From Lineus longissimus (Eukaryota; Nemertea; Pilidiophora; Heteronemertea; Lineidae), in assembly GCF_910592395.1 (NCBI RefSeq), contig NC_088308.1, forward strand, positions 6,215,001 through 6,279,000: 64,000 nt of DNA, given 5' to 3'. Made by a program: the position numbers and the translations under genes. Of the stretch, positions 47,645-57,968 are shown piece after piece; the first letter of the stretch is position 1, and each line of letters starts with the position of its first letter. Below the pieces are notes generated by a model. The model did not search any database and had not been told where the DNA came from. It was given only the letters and a program-made list of their open reading frames with translations.

Positions 47645-48854
47645 TTAGTCAAAACACCCATTCAAAAAACGCATCATTACTTCTTTCGTGTCATTGCGGA
47701 ATTTTTGTCCACCACCAAGAAAATAAATGTAGAAATTGACAGCAAAGTTAAGCCTCCAGAGATCAGTACAAATCCACCATTGAAACCAATACCTGGCTGA
47801 CCAATAGGGGTCGGTCAAATCGTACACACCTGTAACAGCTGTTTGGTAGATACGTTTCGGACAGGAGCAGACGAGATATGCAAATGACGTCATTAAAAGC
47901 ATTGTTGTCAGATTGGCCTCCTTGTTTTTCCGAGTTGTCTTCAACTCGATCTTTTGCCTCTTCGTTGCTGCTCTACGGACACCGATGATGATGACCGTGT
48001 TACTAATGATAAGAATGGTAAACGGGCCGACTGTACCAAATATAACGAGATATACATTAAAGAATATCTCGTACCATCTGGCCTGCGGAAAGTCGACTAA
48101 GACCGTCCCGTTTGGAGGATCTGGGAGTTTGTACATGAAGAATGCTTGACTATGAACGATAAGAGCGAGCGGGAAGGTTGTAACGACGACCTTTCTCGCC
48201 CTTGATGCTGTGCAGAGTGTTGCCGCCTTCATGGGGTAGGTGACGGCGATGGCTCGGTCTATACTCATGGCAGCGAGGAAAAGCCCTGAGATTAGGGCAA
48301 AGACATCCGTCCCGTACCAGATGAAGCTGAATTTAAAGAAAGTGTATATTAACAACATAGATCCACACCCGTGACCCCCTCTATAAATGCTTTTTGTTGC
48401 TGCTCACATGATCTTTGAACAACTTGGCTCAGCTCGAACCGCTCAGATTACCCTCAGATAAACGCCGACGACACCAAAGATACTCACTCTCTCAAGCACA
48501 GTATTGAGAATCCGTTGGCATGTTGACTTACATTAAAAAGTAAAGATCAGCTCCCATTTCTATTGCAACGCCATGGGCAAGAATAACCAAGTGTACGGCG
48601 TTAACGACAAGCACGCAGGTATCAACCAAGGCAAGCCCCGCCATGTAAACGCAGGTGCTAATCTGGCGATTGTCCTTTTTGGTGGTGACAAGTAGCGACA
48701 TGATGTTTCCGATTATGCCGGTGACGATAGCAAAAAATGGCGTCCACTTGGTCAATATTTCTATAGCAAGGAGCATCCAGGCGTACGCCGCAGGGCCTTC
48801 GTTGGCTGTAGCGTTTGAACTAACTTCCGTTGCGGCGTTAGAATTACCAACCAT
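47645..48854 (-). CDS. Class A (rhodopsin-like) G-protein-coupled receptor, orphan
   Basis: Seven-helix receptor, 334 residues, two exons: 48532-48854 and 47645-48326, split in an ATC codon at the start of TM3 (GTAAGT donor, TTCAG acceptor). The ATG at 48854 sits in GCCATGG; the frame is open further up, so an earlier start is possible. Seen: an N-glycosylation sequon at N14, TM1 with GN (GIIGNIMSLLV), TM2 with AGLALVD, DRAIAV at residues 131-136 in place of DRY, basic ICL3, TM6 with a C-x-P pattern (VCSCPKRIY) and TM7 NFAVNFYIYFLGGGQKFR replacing NPxxY, a form I associate with invertebrate peptide-receptor-like orphans. No cysteine occupies the usual TM3 top position and ECL2 has none, so the canonical disulfide appears absent. 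The ligand is unknown. It lies between SLC15 exons on the opposite strand. Confidence 0.88.
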
Positions 48855-50144
48855 GGCTATTACATGTATGCTGGCAGGTAATTTTACAAAATGTAACTTC
48901 GAAGCCTTTGGTGCAGAGATAAGGGCAACTATTCCTGCGGTCAATTTCGCTCGACCAAAAAAATGTCCACTCTCAATAATTGGCCACATACACTTGGTAC
49001 CCCTTCAGAACAAAAAAAACATGGTCAATGGACTCGTCCTTCCCGTAAAAACACTGCCACTGTACTGTTGGCTCGATTTGGTATGTCGGCGCTTCGGCGA
49101 TCGACAACGCTCACTGCGCATTTCGATCTACGCACGGTCGAAAATACCATCTGAACGTCATCACAGCGTCTTCATCATGTCATGAACAGTTACATTTAAC
49201 TACATGTCACCTCCGAGCAATCCAGATCAAGAGCCACCCAAGCCACTCTGATGACAGTTAGGGACCTGAAATACGTACGAGTTAAGCTGGTATTTGTCAT
49301 GTACACCACTATGTACATGTGCGACATGAGTTACATGTAAACGTATTAGAATTTCTCGACGATGAGTGCAGTTCGCCGTTATGAATTTTCGACAGTGAGA
49401 CTTCACTCCGAGAATGGCGTACACACTACTCGCGATGTTCACAAAATCGAGTTGGAAGCCTCCAATTATGTCATTATGATACTCACATGTAATTATGATA
49501 TTTAGTTACATTTGTGTAGCTTCAGCCATTGATGGAAGCATGTTCTCACCAACATCAACACACATTTTCTAAATAGGCGACAGCAGATTTGGAAAAGTAT
49601 AACTCGTTATGGTGTAGGATTTCAGAGGCTGAAATCCCACACCACTACGCTGTACTTTTTCCGGCGACGCCAGGCTGCAAAACTTATGTAGACGTTTATT
49701 GTGGATTGGCCAACTGGTGATGGTTACGAAAACATATTCGTGAGTTAATGGTGACAAACTTTGTCGTCATCTTACCTGCATTTTTTTAGTTCACGACCTC
49801 AGTCAGTTTACTAATATTGAGTCATTTGTCAAGTTCAGCTTCATTTTAACCTGTTCCGTCAGTTCTACCAAGGTATGGTCAATCTGACCAGCCACCATTG
49901 ACCAATTCGTCGGCCTTTTCTGGAACCATATCGGAGGGGGATCGGAGTAATGACCGTTTTAATTTCATCAGCTTAGGTCTAATTTACCCGGCATGTCCAT
50001 GAAATCACAAGAGAATTTCAAAATACCCGTATCGGATCCGCAAAATTATAGGCGTTAATTTTTTTATTCAATCTTGTCCGTAAAATCACAAGCCTTCACA
50101 CGTATCCGTAAAATGAAAGCTTTACTTTTTTTCTTATTTTCCAG
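48855..50144. other. Spacer upstream of the GPCR gene
   Basis: Probably contains the GPCR promoter and 5' UTR (minus strand). A polypyrimidine tract and TTTTCCAG acceptor at 50143-50144 belong to the extra SLC15 exon. Otherwise I see nothing. Confidence 0.5.
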
Positions 50145-50353
50145 TGTTTCCTTTAAACGATTACCGTATGGACTATGGATACTACAGCCTGTGCGCTGTG
50201 ATGATCTTCCTCGTCGTGATGTTTATGATATTGGGCAGGGAGTACCACAAGACGCGCGAGTATGACCTGAAAGAACCCGCTCATCCATTCCCAGAAGTGA
50301 ACTCTTCCAACTTGGACTCTATGCTGTATGAAGATAGTGCATCATTAATTTGA
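50145..50353 (+). CDS. Extra SLC15-type terminal exon (alternative last exon of copy 1, or remnant of a lost copy)
   Basis: Acceptor TTTTCCAG at 50143-50144, then a phase-1 exon of 209 nt ending in TGA. The product reads FPLNDYRMDYGYYSLCAVMI..., then REYHKTREYDLKEPAHPFPE. It aligns with the last exons of copy 1 (46411) and copy 2 (56101): a short linker, the final membrane helix and an E-P-(K/A)-H/R-P tail. Its phase matches both exon 9 donors (45929 and 55842). No companion exons lie upstream between 46608 and 50144, so either copy 1 can splice to it across the minus-strand GPCR gene, or it is all that is left of a third copy. It is intact, with no stop or frameshift. Confidence 0.75.
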
Positions 50354-51515
50354 TTAAGAATATTTTTCTAATGGAGCCTACGATATCTATGATTATCATC
50401 CGCCAAGAAATATAAAGAATTCGAGTTATGCAACAACTTTTTTTGCTGCAAATGGCAAAAATGAACATCTGCACATGTATCACCTAATGGTACTTTTACT
50501 AAGTACATACCGTAAATGTTCCGACTTAACCCCATACCCTCTTGTTTCTAAAAACCAAAGGAAATAAGGTGTGGATACTTCAATAAGATCGAATTATGAT
50601 CGGTGCTCATCAAATAATTAACATTTTCTTGTATTCCATTGCTTGTCAAATCTGTAGTTTGAGCTTTTGTATGCTTTGGTTTAGAAGTTTTTGCGGCATT
50701 TATCACTTTTGAGTGAGATCATATTGATTACAGATTACAAATCATATTTTTATCATTCTGAACGACTTTTTGTTTAATTCTCGCCTTGGCTTACTTGGTG
50801 CTTGTTTGTCAAAAAGTCATCTCATTTCGGTTCATGTTTACATGTAGACAGTTGATAGTCTGATGAGATAAGTAATTGCGATCAAAAATGTCATCAGTGT
50901 CTGAGTTTCATGACCTGAATGCCTTATCGTATCTATTTAATATAATATCCTATAGGCCGGCCTAATAGGTGCTCGTGATTCATGTATGTAAATGTAGGCC
51001 AATGATATACATGGACATGCAATTTTTAAAATCCTCTATCATACATTCTAAGAGTTGAAAATTACTTCCCTGTTTTAGTCATCATCGGATGAGACGGATA
51101 TCATATACTTTGTTCATTCGGGATGTGGATTCTGAAGTAGGTGACTGTTTGCTTTTAAGCATATTCCGCATTTTCTCGTTTTGTTTAGACTTCTGTCGCT
51201 TACTTAATTGACTGATTGATTGGTTCACCTCCTTCGCCAATGCCAAACTGCCAGGCCTGGAAGGGACTGATGCCAAAACGGATCAGTTTGTAACAAGGAA
51301 ATAACGTTTGTCTAAGATTGGCTCTACCGCCTTCGTGACATTGACCTTAAAAAGTGTCATTGGTTATCTTCCGGGTGCAACCTTGCTTTAGTGCTTGCCG
51401 CATTAGTGAATTGCCACAAGGATTCGGACTGTCCCGTCAAGCAGGTTGTATTGTCCTTTATCATCACCTGGGTGCAGTGCATATGAATTGCTGTCAGTTC
51501 TAACTCTTCTAACTC
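50354..51515. other. Spacer upstream of SLC15 copy 2
   Basis: Contains the presumed promoter and 5' UTR of copy 2. A Lys/Ser-rich minus-strand open frame at 51082-51276 lacks an ATG and splice signals. Nothing else stands out. Confidence 0.5.
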
Positions 51516-54500
51516 ATGGACGGCTTGGATTCGCTCTACGGCAAACCACTCTCCGACATGGCATCATTGCGGTCTTCGAAATTAAATGATAGTACGACCC
51601 TTAGTTCAATCAGGTCGAGTCCGAGTAGCTCCCAGAACCGTAAATACGGCGCAGACGATGACACCCAGCCACCAATCGAATTTGAGGATACGTTTCAAAA
51701 AAGAACGAGTCAAGGGGTCGAATTTGAAGATGCGTTTAGAAGTCAACCAATCGGGTTTGACCGTAGATTTGGGTTGACGTGCATTGTGCTGCATGAGAGC
51801 CTCCACTCTGCTGCCTTCTACGTCCTTATCCCTGGCGTTCTGTACATGAAGGAAGGCGGGCCTTTGAAGTATTCCGACAACCAGGCGGCTGTTATCATCC
51901 TCGTGTTTACGGGTAAATAATTCTCCAAGTAGTTGCAAGATGATTTACAATAACCCCAGACAAATAACACACTAAAGAGTATTCCACTGGCAGGCCAAAC
52001 ATTTTCATGTAATATCTAGTATAGAGAATTTGATTTGACTCATGACCGAAAGCATCAAAGCATACTCGAGTACTCAAAGTACATGTACCGTCAATGGTAT
52101 CATTTGTTTTTTATGTTACTTGCTGGAGTCACTTGTGCTGCTGGGTGTCCAGAGGTATTCGCATTGCAGGCTGATATGTTGCAAGTGTTACTGAGTGATA
52201 ATGAATGCAATGGATAATGAGTATGTATCATTATCATCATTTATCATGACTCCGAGGTGCGATCATTGAATCTCTTCCAGGTTTGGCTTTTCTCCTTCCG
52301 CTGATCGGTGGAATCATTGGAGACACAGTCCTGGGTCGCTACAAGGCAATTCTCTTCGGCACGGTCATCGAATTCTTTGGAATGGTCATCCTACTAATTT
52401 ATGCTGTCTTAGTCTATGCTGGCGCCACAGGGATAGGACCTGAGCTATCTGTTCCGGTAAGCAGCAGACACTGTTGGCGATATTCTCACCTAGGGTATTT
52501 TTAACACCCATGCATCGGTACCCAAAGGTTAAACTTACCAGTTTTATTTGCGGGTATTGTCCCTTTCTACCGATAAATAAGCCAATGTGAGTACTCACTG
52601 GTCTCATCATTGCCATAAACTGGGTCATTCCTTTGATAGCCAACTGCAGAATGTTACGGAACTGTACTTCGGCAGAGAAACAGGTGATAAGGAGAAGATG
52701 TCTCGAGCGCATTATCTTAATGTCTTCTTTCAGGTGGCGAATTTCCTCTTCGTGACAGCTCTTATCCTGATTGCCCTTGGCATGGGTTTTATCAAAGCCA
52801 ATGTTACCACCTTCGGGGCTGGCCAGCTCTATGACACGTCCGATAGCGCCCAGAAGATCCACTCTTACTTCAGATGGTAATGGTAATATGCACGAATGGC
52901 AGTCTAATGGGGGCGAATACAGCACCGAAACATTTATTTCAAAATGTTACACATATGCATGTATGCAGACTCGCTTACTGTTTCTGATGTACATGTACAC
53001 GTGTAGGTAAAGGCCTTTACATGATACGTCCTTGTACTAAAATAAGCCACAGTCTACTGGTCTAACCCCATTATTAATTAATAACCCCCTCCCCCATAAT
53101 GCATCGACCTAATGGCATAGAAAGTGGGGTGAGTTTCTGTAACGTGGCCGGTGTCATCTCGATCAGACATCAAAATTTAGAATAATCATCAGCTTTAAAA
53201 GTAAAAGCGAAATATCTCTCCCAGTGTTCCGTTTGCCTGCGTCAAGTTCCTGTCTTTTCGTAGACTGGAAAGTCTCGAGATTGTAGTTTCTCCATTTTTG
53301 TTAATTTCAGGTACATATTCTCCATCAACCTTGGTAAACTGCTTGCATTCTGCCCCATTTCGTTGTTCCTCTTAAACTACGCTCCAGCCATGCCATCAAA
53401 CGCAACCACTGCCAACTTGACTGCCAACATGAGCCTCATCAGTTCAGCTGTACCAATTGAAGAACTCCGCCACAATGAACTCTTAGCTGTTGGAGCAAGT
53501 ATACTCCAGGTTGTCTTCGTTGGTGTGGCCATATTCGTTTTTATTGTGGGGAAAGCAAAATACAAAATGATTGAACCCTCTGGTAAGACCTTTTGATTGG
53601 TAACCCTTGCATGACTCTCAAACAGTAGGCCTATAAAACACCTTTTCGAACTGTTAATATATCTTATCTCGATAAGTGTATTGGCATTCATCAACTAATG
53701 TATCTTAAGATGATGTTTGGATTGGGAAACGTGCTAGTTAAGATTCACATGTTGAAACCCAATTCTCTTGGTGTGTGAAAGAGAACAACTTGAGCTTGAA
53801 TGCTCCTTCTCTTGGCAAATAGAAATGGCGTTGCTCGTAATGAAATCTTTAACTAACGTCTTCTTTGCAGGTGGACAACACATTAGTTACGTCTTCTGTT
53901 TCAACCAAGGGAAAGAAATCCTCTATGAACGCGAGCATCAGGAATACCACCATGAAATGATCATATACAAACGCATCGTGTTCAGGTTAACCATTCTCAT
54001 GGCAGCCCTGTTTGCTATGTACACCATCTACGAAGCTGTAATATTTCAGGTAAGGTCACGAAATCAAACTTTCTGGTAATATAGGATCTGTCATTTGACC
54101 TGCTACTGTATACTGTATCCTTTATTGGACTTTCACTCACGATGATAGCTCAAACCAAATCATGCTGTCCCAATTTAAACCTAACCTTCAATTCGGGACA
54201 TTTGGCTGCATGTGACATGCATTTTTAAATTTCTTTCCAAGTGTACCAGTATCCACTGATGACCTTTCAGTGTACGCAGGCAGGTTGGAAACTGAGATCG
54301 AGCGTACGCATGCGTACAAGGGCATGAACATGGCGGAAAAACTGAAAATCGGAAAATTGCACGTATGTGGTGGACTACCCCTTATTTTATTGTTCGAATG
54401 CATTCGATCACTGTGGTCAATGCGTACCCTCTATTACGACCAACTTGTTTAGATACCCTTCCCACTTTCAGATGGTGTCAATCTTCATGTTGCAATTCAA

Positions 54501-56282
54501 AGAGCTATCCCAACCAGCCGGGTCTTTGCATCTTCCCCTGACCTTCATGAACACATTCTCTACACTGGTCCTCATCGTCTGTGTGCCGTTTCTGGAATGC
54601 TTCTCTAAGAGGCGACTCTCGGCTAAAGACGTAACGGAAGAAGAAATAGATGCTGCGATTGCGCAATGGGCAAGAGAAAGTGAAAATGGAAGTACCAATC
54701 CCTCTGCGGCGGAGACACCAAACAGCATCACGAAACTTTTTGGAACGCCGAAAAGAGGATTTGTCAGTCTGAGTCGTCGTTATAATACGGAAGAATTGAA
54801 TGAGGACGTCAGGCGACGAATTGCTGAAGATATTGCTCTAACGATCCGCAGGCGTGATATATTGGTTCGAATGGGTATGTTGAATTATATTGTTCAATTG
54901 AAACTATTAGCATGATATAAGTAATTGGTGTCCTTTCTTACTCGGGGAAGAACGGATCACGTTTGAAGAGTCAAATGAGTAAGAGAAAGGGAACATGTAT
55001 GGAGAAGGAGGTGGCTAACAAATTGGAAAATTTAAAAACATGCGCTTTTCCCCTTTTTTGAATTTAGAATATGACATCTGCACTGGACAAATCATTGAGA
55101 GATACCATTCTTAGGTGTCCATTGGAGATGGGCAGCATCGATCTGGCATCATAACATCATAACATGCATGTGCCATGATCCATGATTTTATTTCGGGAAC
55201 ATTTTCCGTTTCAGTCATTGGCCTTGGGCTAGCAGCTTTATGCATCCTTTATGCTGGTATTTTAGAATCCGTTCGAAAAAACTACGTTGGCTTGGGTATC
55301 GAGAACCAGCCGTCTGTGTTCTGGCAGGTACCACAGTATATCATCATGGGGTTTGGAGAAATGCTCGGAGGCATATCAGGTACTACAAATATAGTATTTC
55401 GCTTCCTTAATTGTTTTGCATAACATCAAAAATATAGCATGCTCTTGTAGGTTTCCTTTGACCTAGTAACTTTGTAGGAAACTTAACTACTCGACAGAGG
55501 TTGGGGTACAATTGCTTTCAAATTGAGCCAGGCACTTCCTTTGCCAAGCATGTACTATCTGGTCATTATGATACTGCTCTGTCTAGAGGTATTTTTGTAA
55601 TGCTCGACAGTCAAAGCACATATAAAACTAATGATAAGAAATGACTCTAACGGAGATCTGCAAACCTTTTTCATGAAAATAATGCTTGAATGTATATTTC
55701 TTGCCCGTTCCAGCGTATGAGTTTGCTAGTATGGAAAGTCTTCCAGGTCTGCAAGGCTTTACCATCGGGATGTTCATTTCGACCTACGGACTCGGCAGTC
55801 TGTTTGCATTACTTTGTTATGCTGGATTGTCTGGCTCAGTCAGTAAGTATCATGCACGAATTTTCCTTTGGCACGATTTTTTTGTCGACTAGTGCAGGCG
55901 GAGGAGTTAGTTAGAGAAGTCTCAAGCTCGGTTGGCTCTGGGTTAGGGCAGAACAAACTTATCACATGTCAGGCGGGACTACCGTTTCGTGTAATGTGCC
56001 ACACCGGCAACACGTGTACATTGTAGATCTGTTTACTCTTCCATTAAAAGCTACAATATTATCACCTAAAGGTTGCCTCATTCTCCCACCTTTCTTCCAG
56101 TGTATCCAAAAGACCTCAACGAAATCAATATGGAATACGTATGGTTCGGCCATTTTGGATTCCTCCTGCTGATCACACTGGCATTTATCACCTTGGCACG
56201 GCAATATCACCAGGAGCACCCGGGCAGGCTGGAAGAGCCAAAGCGTCCTTACGGTGCAGATGATGACGATGATAAATTTTAA
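51516..56282 (+). CDS. SLC15A3/A4-like (PHT) oligopeptide/histidine transporter, copy 2
   Basis: Paralogue of the gene at 41008. Nine exons: 51516-51912, 52281-52456, 52734-52876, 53311-53582, 53871-54049, 54472-54874, 55215-55379, 55714-55842, 56101-56282; 2046 nt, 681 residues, all phases closing. Family marks match copy 1: HESLHSAAFY in TM1, GGIIGDTVLGRYK, MGFIKANVTTFGAGQ, the loop after LLAF (three sequons here), a charged insert of about 100 residues in exon 6, FWQVPQYIIMGFGEM, YEFASME in TM10 and an EEPKRP tail ending in an Asp run. It differs in a longer Ser-rich N-terminus with a doubled EFED(T/A)F motif and no ExxxLI dileucine. Exon 2 is continuous where copy 1 has an intron at 41738. 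All splice sites are GT-AG. The start context is weak (C at -3, G at +4). Confidence 0.92.
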
Positions 56283-57968
56283 GTGACACTAACCAGATAG
56301 ATGAACGATATATCATGCGGATACACGCCGATATGGATGTAAACCCTCCCAAATGGATGGTGGCCATGGAGGATATTTCGTTTTTAAACATCATCAGTAT
56401 CCATTCATATTCCAGTGCATTAATCATTTAAAACCATATTGCAATTCTGGCAATAATGATATTAACAACAATGAGCTGAGAGCTGAGCGTCAACTTGGAT
56501 GCCATTAGCTACATGAATGTAAATAATATAATAATATCGGGCAACTGGAGGAAACCGCAGGAAACCTTTGCTGTCGAAGAAAATCGCCCTCTCCATCAGA
56601 TAAGTGTACCAGGACCGACCGGGGATCGTGGTAGGACTGGGCATGGGCACATTTGGGTAGAGCAAAGCCGAAAACACATGTTTGAGTATTTGGTTTCATT
56701 TTTAGCCCCATTATGCGTTCTGGAAATGAACCAAACCTAATGTCCTGCGAATGACCCATGGCAACGAAGTTCTGCTCTTGCGATAATATTTTCATGAGCT
56801 TTTCCGGGCATCTTCTGGACTATTGATACACCATAAGTGGACATGACATTAAGAAGAATTCGGAGGCAGGTTTGGGCGAATAACATATATATATTTATTT
56901 CCAGCTGATACGAGCATTTATACAAATAAAACAACGTACATATTGTCCATATCACATTCTCTCTACGATGTTTTATTTATTTGCTGTTGTTGGATTAAAT
57001 TTTTCATTCGACACTTATGACAGTTGTAGGAATGTACGAAATGCTACATTGATTAGAAGTGTACATATACCATGGGCGCCTAATGCATGTACTACCTTAT
57101 TAAGTAGTACTGTATACTGTACATTATTAAGACAGGATCGCAAGGCCCGTTTAAATACATGTTAATTAATTAATTCATAAATCAAATATGATCTAAGTAA
57201 GAAGATATAGGTTACCGGTAACTTTATTTACAAATGAATAAAATGCTTCTGCTCTGGAACGTTTTAAGCTAATACTAATACAAAACGATATAATTATTAA
57301 CCGTAGGGTTAAATTGCATAATACATGTACATGTAGATGCATAGATATATGTATAATAGACAGCGATATGCCTTACGACCGTGATGACGTACATGTAAGC
57401 ATGCTCTGTGCGATATTGATTTTCCGTGGTGAAGATTCATCAATCAGTCAGGAAATAAATAGATAAATCTTCTTGAGAAAGGTTCTTATTTTTGGACCAA
57501 AATTTCAAGACTTACTTGCACCAAGAGAAGGACATGAGCTCTTCAGTAACGTGAACGTGAGAAATGTTCACATGTTTTAAAATACAAAATGACAAATGTA
57601 GATGTATCAATATTATTACATATGGCGGGCAGGAGAGCTAAAATAAAACAGACTGTCAAGATATTCGGCAAGTAATTCCGCTATCTTAACCTATGCATCG
57701 ATTTTTCTCACCCTATAATTGATGTACAAGTATTTACAATTTGTTCAAACATTGGATAAAGTTCATACATGTACGATCTCGACAAAATCTGCTTAAAAAT
57801 GAATATTTACAGCGAGTGTTGGCCCTTCAAACCATGCATGTTGCAATCCTCAGAGTTCAGCTGTCGGATCGTGAGCAGTTTAAACATGTAATGAAGAAGT
57901 CGGATAACCCTCACACATGGCGTATGACATCAACATAACCATGCCAAAGACCTTTTACGCTTAATTTC
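56283..57968. other. Convergent spacer, 3' UTRs of SLC15 copy 2 and the two-TM gene
   Basis: AT-rich with many TACATGTA motifs. A plus-strand AATAAA at 56925-56930 is a possible polyadenylation signal for SLC15 copy 2. TTTATT at about 57226 could serve the minus-strand gene. No coding exon recognised. Confidence 0.5.
56925..56930 (+). terminator. Candidate polyadenylation signal of SLC15 copy 2
   Basis: AATAAA about 640 bp after the stop codon, within TACAAATAAAACAACG. Position is plausible, but no other support exists. Confidence 0.3.

Noticed and set aside
47218-47648. Open frames around a poly-G run
   Set aside because: The frame changes at the G run and the peptide resembles nothing known; probably 3' UTR.
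48655-49185. 176-codon plus-strand open frame
   Set aside because: Antisense shadow of GPCR exon 1; the minus strand carries the clear seven-helix pattern.
51082-51276. Lys/Ser-rich minus-strand open frame
   Set aside because: The first codon in frame is TTG, an upstream stop follows closely, and no acceptor is visible; no homologue recognised.
52386-52925. 179-codon minus-strand open frame
   Set aside because: Lies antisense to SLC15 copy 2 exons 2 and 3 and the intron between them; no family resemblance.
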